A DNA stretch of 19,171 nt, taken from assembly GCA_002361365.1 (NCBI GenBank), contig DEST01000114.1, positions 1 through 19,171 of the forward strand, in the 5' to 3' direction. Positions 6,653 through 13,625 of this stretch are shown one piece after another. Source of the stretch: Alphaproteobacteria bacterium UBA3307 (GTDB lineage: Bacteria > Pseudomonadota > Alphaproteobacteria > RF32 > CAG-239). Numbering within the stretch: position 1 is the first letter of the stretch; the number at the start of each line of letters is the position of its first letter. The notes beneath the pieces were generated by a model, which saw nothing but the letters and a program-made list of their open reading frames with translations, was not told where the DNA came from and searched no databases. A program made the position numbers and the translations under genes.

Positions 6653-8434
6653 CTATTTGTTGATTTTCTTATCCAATTTTTCAAGTTGGTCGATATATGA
6701 CGAAATTAGCTCCAGACCGTATTCCCAGAACTCTGCATTATTCGGATTAAGCCCGAACGGCTTGAGAATTTTATCATAATCTTCCAATGCTGTTTTGGAA
6801 AGCATATCCAGATATTTGTCGGCGAAATTCTCCACCTTGCCTGATTCTTTTACCCGATACAGTGAATTTACGAAACAATCGGCATATGAATACGCATACA
6901 CATAAAACGGTAAAAAGAAAAAGTGTCCGACCATTGACCAAATATGTGCGCTGTCATCATCAACTTCCACATAATCACCTAAGCTGTCACGCATTTCTTC
7001 AACCCAGATTTGACTTAACCGTTCTTCTGAAACTTCACCGTTTTTACGCTCGGCATGAGCCCGTGTTTCAAAGCAGTGAAAAGCAATCTGCCGAATGGCG
7101 GTGTTAATCATATCACCGACTTTTGAGGCTATCAGACATAATTTTGCCTTGTCGTCTTTGGTGTTTTTGAGCATAGATTGAAATACAATCATTTCTCCGA
7201 ACACCGATGCCACTTCTTCTGATGTCATACGCGTATGTTCATTCAGTTCACCATTTTTGACACGCAATTGATGATGGCAACCGTGTCCCAATTCGTGAGC
7301 CAATGTCAGTACATCATTTTGTTTGCCGGCAAAATTCAGCATCAAATAAGGGTGTCCGGTTGTTATCGGTGAACTGCAAAAAGCACCGCTACGTTTACCG
7401 TCACGCGGCGGAACATCAATCCAGTTATTATCAAAAAAGTCTTTGGCAATATTATAAAGTTTCGGCGAAAATTCTTTGTATGCTTTCAGCACAATTTCGA
7501 CCGCCTCATCCCAAGTATATTCCACATCGGCCGAAAAGGGAAGAGGAGCATTTCTGTCCCAGTAGTTGATTTTTTTGAGCCCCAACCACTTTGCTTTGAG
7601 CTTGTAAAAGCGGTGAGCAATGTCTTTATAATGTTTTTTGACCGTTTCCGTCAGTACTTCGACACTTTTATCGCTTACACCTTCACTCATATTTCTCGCA
7701 GAAACAGGTGTTTTAAAGCCGCGTTTATCATCTTCTATGGCTTTATCTTTCATCACCATATTATAGATGAATGTGAACAGGTGGCTGTTTTCATACAAAA
7801 CGCGGTTCATTTCCTTGCCGGCCTTACGGCGCAGTTTTTCATCTTTATCCAGCAGCAACTTAGAAAGTTCGGCATCGTTATATTTCTTGCCGTCAACAGT
7901 GTACTCGAGGCGTGATGAAGTTTCTTCATAAAGCCGCACCCATGCTTCGCCGGATGTAATGGATTTTTCAATAAGAATTTGCTCTTCCGGCTCTGTCAAT
8001 TCATAATCTTTGAACTTACGCAACCGTTTTATCCAGTACTTATATTCTTTTATGCGTTTATCTTTAAGCCATTCGTTTATTTTTGCTTGCGGCAATTGAT
8101 TGAATTCGAGCGAAAAAAACACAATCGGTTTAACATAATCGGTCATCTTTTCTTCAATTGATTGATAAAATGCCACTGCGGCGGTGTTTTTCATTTGCGT
8201 AACCATATTGAGATAGGCAAATCCGCCTAATCTGCCGGATAGTTTTGAACGTTTTTCTATATCTTTTATTGCCGCATAAAATTCATCGGCAGAAAGTTCA
8301 TTTAAGCGTCCTTTATATGTTTTGGCAAATTTAATTGCACTTTTGCGATATGTTTCCATATCTTTAGCTATTTGTGGGTCATCAATTCCCTTATATAAAT
8401 CAGACAAGTCCCAAGCAGGCATTTTATTTTTCAT
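6653..8434 (-). CDS. pepF: M3 family oligoendopeptidase F (PepF-like zinc metallopeptidase)
   Basis: Cytosolic zinc metallopeptidase of the M3B (PepF) type, which cuts short oligopeptides. The 593 residues match the family length of about 600. The zinc site is LAHELGHGCHHQL: His380 and His384 bind zinc, Glu381 is the catalytic base, and Glu407 in SEEVASVFGE is the third ligand, 23 residues after His384. The alpha-helical N-terminal lobe and the C-terminal region with several Tyr/His residues (about 508-530) are typical of the family. An AAGGA sequence about 10 bases upstream supports the first ATG over a second one four codons later. The start overlaps the end of the upstream membrane-protein gene by 11 bases, so translation is probably coupled. 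Whether it processes a specific peptide here is unknown. Confidence 0.93.
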   Translation of the reverse strand: MKNKMPAWDLSDLYKGIDDPQIAKDMETYRKSAIKFAKTYKGRLNELSADEFYAAIKDIEKRSKLSGRLGGFAYLNMVTQMKNTAAVAFYQSIEEKMTDYVKPIVFFSLEFNQLPQAKINEWLKDKRIKEYKYWIKRLRKFKDYELTEPEEQILIEKSITSGEAWVRLYEETSSRLEYTVDGKKYNDAELSKLLLDKDEKLRRKAGKEMNRVLYENSHLFTFIYNMVMKDKAIEDDKRGFKTPVSARNMSEGVSDKSVEVLTETVKKHYKDIAHRFYKLKAKWLGLKKINYWDRNAPLPFSADVEYTWDEAVEIVLKAYKEFSPKLYNIAKDFFDNNWIDVPPRDGKRSGAFCSSPITTGHPYLMLNFAGKQNDVLTLAHELGHGCHHQLRVKNGELNEHTRMTSEEVASVFGEMIVFQSMLKNTKDDKAKLCLIASKVGDMINTAIRQIAFHCFETRAHAERKNGEVSEERLSQIWVEEMRDSLGDYVEVDDDSAHIWSMVGHFFFLPFYVYAYSYADCFVNSLYRVKESGKVENFADKYLDMLSKTALEDYDKILKPFGLNPNNAEFWEYGLELISSYIDQLEKLDKKINK

Positions 8435-9116
8435 CTTTCAAATTTCCTTTCTGTAATTTTTCTTGAGTTTGTTTTTGTAGTTTTTGCAAAATATTTTCGG
8501 TTGCCGGAGCAATTATTTCTACGTCGGAATCTTGTGCGGAAGGCGCAATATTTATATCCGCCTCAGCACTGATATCTCCTTGCGGAACATTTTCAGAATC
8601 TGTGAAATCAGGCATAGCAATATCAGTAGAATGTGGATTTTCCGGATTGTGTAACAACACACCTTGATTGATTTGTAATTGGCGTTGTTTAGCCTCTTCC
8701 AACTCTTGATGTTTGAGTTCTATAAAGCGGCTTTTTTGAGCTAAATCGGACATTTCTTTTTGCGCCTCAGCCACACTCGGTACAGATTCTGCTTGTTTTC
8801 TATCTACATACGGTTTAGGTTCAAACAAATAGTTTTCCCATGGTGTAGATTGTTTCCCTTGCAGCCACATTGAAACACCCGAAACTACCACTTTGATGTT
8901 ACATTGCATATCTTGCACCATATAATGAAACGGACATCCGATATTGCCGCCTGTGCAATTTTGCAAATCAATCACCAGTTTTTCAGTACAAGTAATAAAT
9001 CCTCTTTTTTCTGCATCTTGTCGCGGAGAAAGAAACATAACGGTTGTCAAATACAATATTCCGCAGCAAAACAGAGCCAGAATTGTGTAAAATATGATTT
9101 TAAAAATTTTTTCCAT
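8424..9116 (-). CDS. single-pass membrane protein, function unknown
   Basis: I do not recognise this 230-residue protein. An N-terminal hydrophobic helix (about 7-28, with Cys17-Cys18) is followed by a probably periplasmic part. Residues about 36-100 hold four cysteines (Cys43, 54, 61 and 72) in a compact, probably beta-rich region that looks like a small disulfide-stabilised domain. Residues about 105-150 are charged and may form a coiled coil, followed by a low-complexity acidic stretch and a Lys/Gln-rich C-terminus. Its ATG shares one base with the stop of the glmU-like gene upstream (TAATG), and its end overlaps pepF by 11 bases; both overlaps point to coupled translation in one three-gene operon. 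The overlaps and the length of the frame make it a real gene, but the context does not reveal its job. Confidence 0.85.
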   Translation of the reverse strand: MEKIFKIIFYTILALFCCGILYLTTVMFLSPRQDAEKRGFITCTEKLVIDLQNCTGGNIGCPFHYMVQDMQCNIKVVVSGVSMWLQGKQSTPWENYLFEPKPYVDRKQAESVPSVAEAQKEMSDLAQKSRFIELKHQELEEAKQRQLQINQGVLLHNPENPHSTDIAMPDFTDSENVPQGDISAEADINIAPSAQDSDVEIIAPATENILQKLQKQTQEKLQKGNLKDEK

Positions 9117-9841
9117 TAACTTGCCTTTTTATAATAGAGTTCAAGCTGGGCCAATTCTTCCAGAGTGTTGGCGCTGGCTACTTCTTCCGGATTTCCTTCA
9201 AAAGCTGAACATTTCAGCCCCATTTGATGCGCAACGGCAACCGCGTCAGTCAAATAAAACTCTCCGGCAGCATTTTGATTGTTGATTTTTTCTAAAATTT
9301 TGAACAACCATTTGCCATCAAAAGCCATAACTCCTGAATTACAAAATGTAATCGCACGTTCATCTTCGGTGGCGTCTTTATATTCAACAATTCGTTCCAA
9401 TTCCTGTCCATTCATCACCAAGCGTCCATAGCGTCCGGCATTTTCCGGCCTAAATCCCAAAACCACCACTGCAAAACCATCTTCAACCTTTTGTGCGGCG
9501 CGACGGAATGTATCGGCAGTAATCAGCGGAGTATCCCCAAACACCACCAATATCGTGCCTTCAAATCCGTTTAATGTAGCTTTGGCACAATTTACGGCGT
9601 GTCCGGTACCCAACTGTTCAGCTTGCACACAAGTTTCGTATGGGGCAACCGCTTTAGCTACATCTTCTCCTTCTGGAGAGATTACGGTCACGATTTTATC
9701 AACAGGCAAGGTTTCAAGAGTGTCAATAATATGTTTTATCATCGGTTTGCCGCAAACCGGCATTAAAACTTTCGGCTTGTCAGAATGCATACGCGTGCCC
9801 TTGCCGGCGCCAAGAATAACTGCTGCAATTTTATTTTTCAT
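9116..9841 (-). CDS. glmU: GlmU-type UDP-N-acetylglucosamine pyrophosphorylase, uridylyltransferase domain only
   Basis: Nucleotidyltransferase most similar to the N-terminal half of GlmU, which makes UDP-GlcNAc from UTP and GlcNAc-1-phosphate for peptidoglycan and lipopolysaccharide. Visible motifs: LGAGKGTRMHSDKPKVLMP (10-28, the nucleotide-binding loop), EQLGTGHA (75-82), the metal ligand Asp103 in FGDTPL, GRYGR (136-140), EYKDAT (153-158), NSGVMAFD (168-175), AGEFYLTD (192-199), and Asn225 in SANTLEEL, which corresponds to the second metal ligand. At 241 residues it ends where the linker helix of GlmU begins; the left-handed beta-helix acetyltransferase domain of the usual roughly 450-residue enzyme is absent and is not encoded next door. 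AAGGAG lies 8 bases before the ATG. A related sugar-phosphate nucleotidyltransferase with another substrate remains possible. Confidence 0.88.
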   Translation of the reverse strand: MKNKIAAVILGAGKGTRMHSDKPKVLMPVCGKPMIKHIIDTLETLPVDKIVTVISPEGEDVAKAVAPYETCVQAEQLGTGHAVNCAKATLNGFEGTILVVFGDTPLITADTFRRAAQKVEDGFAVVVLGFRPENAGRYGRLVMNGQELERIVEYKDATEDERAITFCNSGVMAFDGKWLFKILEKINNQNAAGEFYLTDAVAVAHQMGLKCSAFEGNPEEVASANTLEELAQLELYYKKAS

Positions 9842-9876
9842 ATATAATTCTCCTTATTGAAATTTTAATCTTTTTG

Positions 9877-9904
9877 TTGCTAAAATATTAACAAAGAGTA
9901 TACT
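9877..9904 (+). promoter_or_regulatory. probable promoter of the DUF2207-like gene
   Basis: TTGCTA (9877-9882) and TATACT (9899-9904) are 16 bases apart, in the 88-base spacer that also must hold the divergent glmU-like promoter. The predicted start is about 20 bases before the ATG at 9930, which has an AAGGA ribosome binding site. No clear pair was found for the minus-strand gene. Confidence 0.45.
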
Positions 9905-9929
9905 GTTTGTAAATACAAGGACGAAAATT

Positions 9930-12050
9930 ATGAAGAAAAATTTTTTTACAATATGTTTCGGTTTATTGCTTATATCGACAACAGATTGTTTTGCTGATAT
10001 AATTCCGATAAACGATTATGATGCGCTTGCACAAAGTAACAGTCAGTCTATGTCAGAACCGCAACCGATAATATTACCTAATCCTAATGATGAAACTGCG
10101 GTGCGCTCGTTTTTTAAAAAACGCTTTGAAGAAGCAACAAAGTCTATTATGCCTAAAAATTGGGATATCAATACGGCGATGTCCGTAAATATTATTCATA
10201 CTCCGGAATATTATGAACAACAAAAAGAACGTAAAAAATCCATTTTTCAAAAAATGTATGAACGGGCTATAGATTCACTTAGCGATAACGAAAGTAAAGA
10301 TTCCTCTTCAGATGATGTTGCAACAGACCCTATGGAAAAAGAAATAGCTACTACGGCTACCCGTTTTTATACCTTAGCGGAACCGGAAGATACTCAAATT
10401 CAGCGTCGTAACAAAATTCCGACAGTCAGTGTCGCTTTGCCGAGCGGCAGACGGATTTTGGCACCGGCTCGAGAGCATATTCCGTATTTTTTGAGTTATA
10501 TTGATATTCAGGCTAATGGTTATGTTAAAGTAGAAGATACTATTACGGTTGTGGCCAATAATCGTCGCTTGGCGTACGGTTTAAATCGGCTTTTTTCCAA
10601 AAACACCGATAAAGATCGCAAAATTGATTTTATTCTGGAAAGTGTTACTATCAATAATACTCCGGTGCCGTATATAACTGAAGAAATCGGCGGTAATATT
10701 GTATTGACACCTAAATATAAGCATAAGCTCGAACCGGGGGTTTATACTTATAAATTCAACTATATTATCAATAATTTGTTGCAAAAACGTCAAAATCGCT
10801 GGATGCTGGATTGGAGTTTGACCGGTAAACCGATGAATATGTTTATTACTTCGGCAAATGCCATTGTCAGTTTGCCTACCGGGCATAGTTTTGACAATGT
10901 TGATGTTATTATCGGTAGCAATGGCAGATATTCTGACCGCCGAACCAATCGGTTTAAACTGGCTGGAAATGTCGTGGCATTTTCTAATTTTACGCCGTTG
11001 TTTCAGGGGGAAGATATGCACGTTCTGGCACTGATGGATAAAAATGTTTTTCTTAAAGATTTTGATAAGAATTTTGCGCATTTTATCAATACTTGGGGTA
11101 ATGTACTATATGCCGGAATTGGCTTGTTGGCTATTTTATGGTCGTATGTATTGTCTTTAATTGCACTTAAACGAGAAAGAAAAAATCGTAAATATACTCC
11201 GACTTATAACGGTTCGCTGATGCGCAGCATTGCTGTCGGTAAATACGACCGTGTGGCATTTACGGCGCAATTACTGGACTTGTTTAGAAAAGGCGCCTTG
11301 GATATTGTCAGTGATAATGAGCGTATATTTTTGCAACGCAAAGAAATAAATACCGCAAAACTGACAGCGGTGGAAAGAAGGGGTTTACGCTGTTTGTTTG
11401 CTCGGAAAAGTGACTCTACAGAGATAAAAAATGCCAATACAATGTTACTGAAAAAAGCCAAACGTGTGTTTGAAAAATCTGTCTTAAAACAAATAAAAAA
11501 ATACCGAATGATTCATAATATCAGCTATGTTTTGTTTAGCACGGCGATGCTGATATTAACGGAGATTTTTATTGCTTCTATCAGTATTAACTTTGCGCAA
11601 ACTTTAATAATTTTGCTTGCCGCGACGTTAATGTATGTATTCTATATTTGGATTTTACGTCATCGTTTCAAACATTGGTATACCAATGTGCCGATAAAGC
11701 TGATTATCCTCTCGGCTTTGTTTATAATTTGGATATTCAGCAGTATTTATATCGGTGGAATTTGCAGTTTTCTGATTATGCTGATGGTTGTAACGATTTT
11801 TGCCTTTACCCGTATTTTTGCAGAGCATAACAATTTTATAAATGAAGCGAAAACAGCTATCGGTAACTATAAGGAATATTTAGTCAGTAATGCCGATGCC
11901 ATAAATTTGGGACGCGGTTTTATCAATCAACAGTCAAATATTTTTGCTTTGAATATTACAGAATATTTCCCGCATAACATTAACAACAAAAATATGTATC
12001 GCCTTGATGCTGCCGAAAAACTCAAGCAATTGCTTATTGGAATTATTTAA
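9930..12050 (+). CDS. DUF2207-like predicted membrane protein
   Basis: Large envelope protein of unknown function resembling the DUF2207 (YciQ-like) family. An N-terminal signal peptide (1-22, probable cleavage after CFA) is followed by a charged, poorly ordered region (about 24-170). An extracytoplasmic beta-rich domain (about 180-375) opens with the family-like pattern of a short strand, ANGYVKVEDTITV (195-207). A membrane helix follows at about 391-413. The cytoplasmic part (about 420-525) contains a segment resembling the family's conserved core, AFTAQLLDLFRKGALDIV (443-460). Four more membrane helices lie at about 532-552, 556-576, 589-607 and 609-630, before a polar C-terminus. Domain order and topology fit the family; the 150-residue N-terminal extension makes it longer than usual. 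The family assignment is from remembered pattern, not a search. It is transcribed alone and closed by a strong terminator. Confidence 0.72.
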   Translation: MKKNFFTICFGLLLISTTDCFADIIPINDYDALAQSNSQSMSEPQPIILPNPNDETAVRSFFKKRFEEATKSIMPKNWDINTAMSVNIIHTPEYYEQQKERKKSIFQKMYERAIDSLSDNESKDSSSDDVATDPMEKEIATTATRFYTLAEPEDTQIQRRNKIPTVSVALPSGRRILAPAREHIPYFLSYIDIQANGYVKVEDTITVVANNRRLAYGLNRLFSKNTDKDRKIDFILESVTINNTPVPYITEEIGGNIVLTPKYKHKLEPGVYTYKFNYIINNLLQKRQNRWMLDWSLTGKPMNMFITSANAIVSLPTGHSFDNVDVIIGSNGRYSDRRTNRFKLAGNVVAFSNFTPLFQGEDMHVLALMDKNVFLKDFDKNFAHFINTWGNVLYAGIGLLAILWSYVLSLIALKRERKNRKYTPTYNGSLMRSIAVGKYDRVAFTAQLLDLFRKGALDIVSDNERIFLQRKEINTAKLTAVERRGLRCLFARKSDSTEIKNANTMLLKKAKRVFEKSVLKQIKKYRMIHNISYVLFSTAMLILTEIFIASISINFAQTLIILLAATLMYVFYIWILRHRFKHWYTNVPIKLIILSALFIIWIFSSIYIGGICSFLIMLMVVTIFAFTRIFAEHNNFINEAKTAIGNYKEYLVSNADAINLGRGFINQQSNIFALNITEYFPHNINNKNMYRLDAAEKLKQLLIGII

Positions 12051-12067
12051 GTTTTGAAAATGTTTGA

Positions 12068-12109
12068 AAATAAAAGACTGGCCGAAAGTTATTTGCCAGT
12101 CTTTTATTT
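12068..12109. terminator. bidirectional intrinsic terminator between convergent genes
   Basis: A 15-bp perfect stem (AAATAAAAGACTGGC at 12068-12082 with GCCAGTCTTTTATTT at 12095-12109) encloses a 12-base loop. A T-rich run follows the GC-rich core on both strands, so it can end both the DUF2207-like gene (stop at 12050) and the peroxiredoxin gene (stop at 12127). Confidence 0.85.
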
Positions 12110-12126
12110 ATACATAACGTGATGTA

Positions 12127-12855
12127 TCATAAGAATTGAGTTGCAATTTCCGTTTTGTTGGAACGCATTAAACATTCCAGACCACGACAAGATGCGTCAT
12201 CAAGTGCAATCATTTTATCGACAATACGCATAGTTTCTTCAGTGCTGCGTTCCATCTTTCGGTCATATATAGCCTGATAACGAATCGTATAGTTTTTATC
12301 AATTAAAAATGTTGCACGTTGAGCCATTCCATCCGCTCGCAAAACTCCGTATTTCAAGCTGATATCTTTACTTAAATCAGAAACGAGCGGAAAGCCGATT
12401 TGTCCTATTCCGCCGCTTTCTAACGGCAATTTACGCCACGCCATATGTGCCGGTACGGAATCAACACTTATTGCCACAATCTGTACACCTCTGCCGTTTA
12501 ATGCATCGCAAGTCTGATTAAATGCAGAAATTTCCAATGGGCAAACAGCGGAAAAATCTGCCGCATAAAAAATCAACAAAGCATATTTGCCGCTAATGTA
12601 ATCAAACAAATTAAAACTTTCGTTGACAGTTCCGTCAGCTAATACTGCCGGTGCGCTGAAATTAAGAGCACGCGAACCGACGCTTATGTGATTGCAAATT
12701 TTAGCCGGTGCGGCTTCTGTTTCTGCTTCTGCTTCTGCTTCTGTTTTTATAAAGCTGCGAGCCATATTCCCCGGTGAAGTACAACCGCAATTATCATCGT
12801 CTGAACAATCGCAACGACTGGCATAATCATATTTCCAAATTTGTGCGTTTTGCAT
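12127..12855 (-). CDS. AhpC/Tsa-type 2-Cys peroxiredoxin with Cys-rich N-terminal extension
   Basis: Thiol peroxidase that reduces hydrogen peroxide and organic peroxides. In this 242-residue frame the thioredoxin-fold domain runs from about 55 to the C-terminus. The peroxidatic cysteine is Cys105 in ADFSAVCPLEIS; the family Thr of the TxxC motif is Ser102, a conservative change. The conserved Arg is Arg180 in QRATFLID. The resolving cysteine is probably Cys223 or Cys228, near the C-terminus as in typical 2-Cys enzymes. Residues 1-50 are an unusual extension: a cluster CDCSDDDNCGC (Cys15, 17, 23, 25), then an acidic Glu-Ala linker (39-49) encoded by a hexanucleotide repeat. I place the start at 12855 because GGGAGA lies 5 bases upstream; a longer in-frame start at 12909 has no such site. 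No ahpF-like reductase is nearby. Confidence 0.9.
   Translation of the reverse strand: MQNAQIWKYDYASRCDCSDDDNCGCTSPGNMARSFIKTEAEAEAETEAAPAKICNHISVGSRALNFSAPAVLADGTVNESFNLFDYISGKYALLIFYAADFSAVCPLEISAFNQTCDALNGRGVQIVAISVDSVPAHMAWRKLPLESGGIGQIGFPLVSDLSKDISLKYGVLRADGMAQRATFLIDKNYTIRYQAIYDRKMERSTEETMRIVDKMIALDDASCRGLECLMRSNKTEIATQFL
12713..12748. repeat. GCTTCT hexanucleotide tandem repeat inside the peroxiredoxin gene
   Basis: Read on the plus strand, five consecutive 6-base units (GCTTCT, GTTTCT, then GCTTCT three times) run from 12713 to 12742, followed by a degenerate unit GTTTTT. On the coding strand this gives alternating Glu-Ala or Glu-Thr. Because the unit is six bases, gain or loss of units would keep the reading frame and only change the length of the linker between the Cys-rich extension and the catalytic domain. 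Confidence 0.85.
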
Positions 12856-12860
12856 ATTTT

Positions 12861-12866
12861 TCTCCC
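12861..12866 (-). promoter_or_regulatory. ribosome binding site deciding the peroxiredoxin start
   Basis: GGGAGA on the minus strand, 5 bases before the ATG at 12855-12853. It supports this start over the in-frame ATG 18 codons further upstream, whose extra residues would be a poor-looking leader and which lies close to the terminator of the next gene. Confidence 0.75.
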
Positions 12867-12923
12867 TTGTTTTGCGGAATAAATATAAAAATATGCAAGC
12901 AGATTTCAATAATACTTTACGGT

Positions 12924-12950
12924 ATAAAAAAACGCCGCAAAAGCGACGTT
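12924..12950 (-). terminator. intrinsic terminator of the outer-membrane protein gene
   Basis: On the minus strand, AACGTCGC and GCGGCGTT form an 8-bp stem (one G-U pair) around a TTTT loop (12939-12942), followed directly by a run of T residues ending about 12926. It lies 23 bases after the outer-membrane protein stop and separates that gene from the peroxiredoxin gene. Confidence 0.85.
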
Positions 12951-12972
12951 TATGAGTTGTATAATATTTATT

Positions 12973-13506
12973 TTAATAAAAATAGTATCTGGCACCAAGT
13001 GAAAATTCTTTGGCATTTTTATAGGCGTCACTATCCGAGAAAGAATAACGGAACATTGCTCGAAAGCCCCAGTTCAAAGTCGGGTTAATCTCTCCGCCAA
13101 CACCAAAACGTAAAGAATTTCCGGTTTCATCACGTGTACCGCCTTGGTCACGCATTTTGGTAGTAAAACGTCCATAACCGACTGAACCTAAAATGGAGGC
13201 CTGACTGAAATCATATCCGTTGATGAGCAAATCAGCACCGTATCCATATAAGCGACCACGAGTTACATTATTTCCATTGTTGCTCTTTTCGCGCATTGAG
13301 CGTTCGGCAAACACTTCTAATGCACCGGCTCCTTCATAGCGCAAGCCGGCGTTAATATTTCCTATATCATAATTTTCCGGCAGTGAATCTGCAACATTCG
13401 GCGCCATATTCACATAATCAAATCCTACATAAGGCGTTAGCTGACCGGCATTGACTACACCGGCAAACAACATTGCCACAGAGGCAAGCAATAAACTTTT
13501 TTTCAT
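12973..13506 (-). CDS. outer-membrane beta-barrel protein
   Basis: Predicted small outer-membrane porin-like or OmpA-like barrel of unknown specific role. The 177 residues begin with a Sec signal peptide (MKKSLLLASV... with probable cleavage after VVNA, residue 20). The mature part, about 157 residues, shows alternating hydrophobic/polar strands rich in Gly, Tyr and Arg, such as LTPYVGFDYVNM, SILGSVGYGRFTTKM, SLRFGVGGEI and WGFRAMFRYSFS, and ends in KEFSLGARYYFY, a typical aromatic C-terminal signal for barrel insertion. The size fits eight strands. The start was set at 13506 because GGAGA lies 6 bases upstream and it gives a clean signal peptide; a longer in-frame ATG at 13536 does not. The gene has its own terminator and follows polA by 120 bases, so it is probably a separate unit. 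Confidence 0.85.
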   Translation of the reverse strand: MKKSLLLASVAMLFAGVVNAGQLTPYVGFDYVNMAPNVADSLPENYDIGNINAGLRYEGAGALEVFAERSMREKSNNGNNVTRGRLYGYGADLLINGYDFSQASILGSVGYGRFTTKMRDQGGTRDETGNSLRFGVGGEINPTLNWGFRAMFRYSFSDSDAYKNAKEFSLGARYYFY

Positions 13507-13512
13507 ATTGAA

Positions 13513-13517
13513 TCTCC
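13513..13517 (-). promoter_or_regulatory. ribosome binding site deciding the outer-membrane protein start
   Basis: GGAGA on the minus strand, 6 bases before the ATG at 13506-13504. The chosen start places the signal peptide at the very N-terminus; the alternative ATG ten codons upstream would add residues ahead of it. Confidence 0.75.
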
Positions 13518-13585
13518 ATAAAGTACCATTTACCATACTTTTTAGCAGATAATATCTAAATTTTGGTTAAAGATGGCGTACAAAA

Positions 13586-13605
13586 TGTAATAAAATTTTA
13601 TTACA
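13586..13605. repeat. 20-bp perfect AT-rich palindrome between polA and the outer-membrane protein gene
   Basis: TGTAATAAAATTTTATTACA is its own reverse complement. It lies 20 bases after the polA stop on the minus strand and about 80 bases before the outer-membrane protein start. It could be a weak polA terminator (four T residues follow shortly) or a binding site for a dimeric regulator of the outer-membrane protein gene; the sequence alone does not decide. Confidence 0.6.
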
Positions 13606-13625
13606 AGTATAATTTTTGTTCTACG

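Noticed and set aside
9974..9992. Possible lipoprotein signal at Cys20 of the DUF2207-like protein
   Set aside because: The residues before the cysteine (Thr-Thr-Asp) do not fit a lipobox; cleavage after CFA at residue 22 is more likely.
12856..12909. Longer in-frame start for the peroxiredoxin (18 extra residues)
   Set aside because: No ribosome binding site precedes it, and a good GGGAGA lies before the ATG at 12855.
12774..13088. 104-codon plus-strand frame across the peroxiredoxin and outer-membrane gene junction
   Set aside because: It is antisense to two supported genes and runs through a terminator, with a protein composition typical of a shadow.
13507..13536. Longer in-frame start for the outer-membrane protein
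   Set aside because: It would bury the signal peptide; GGAGA supports the ATG at 13506.
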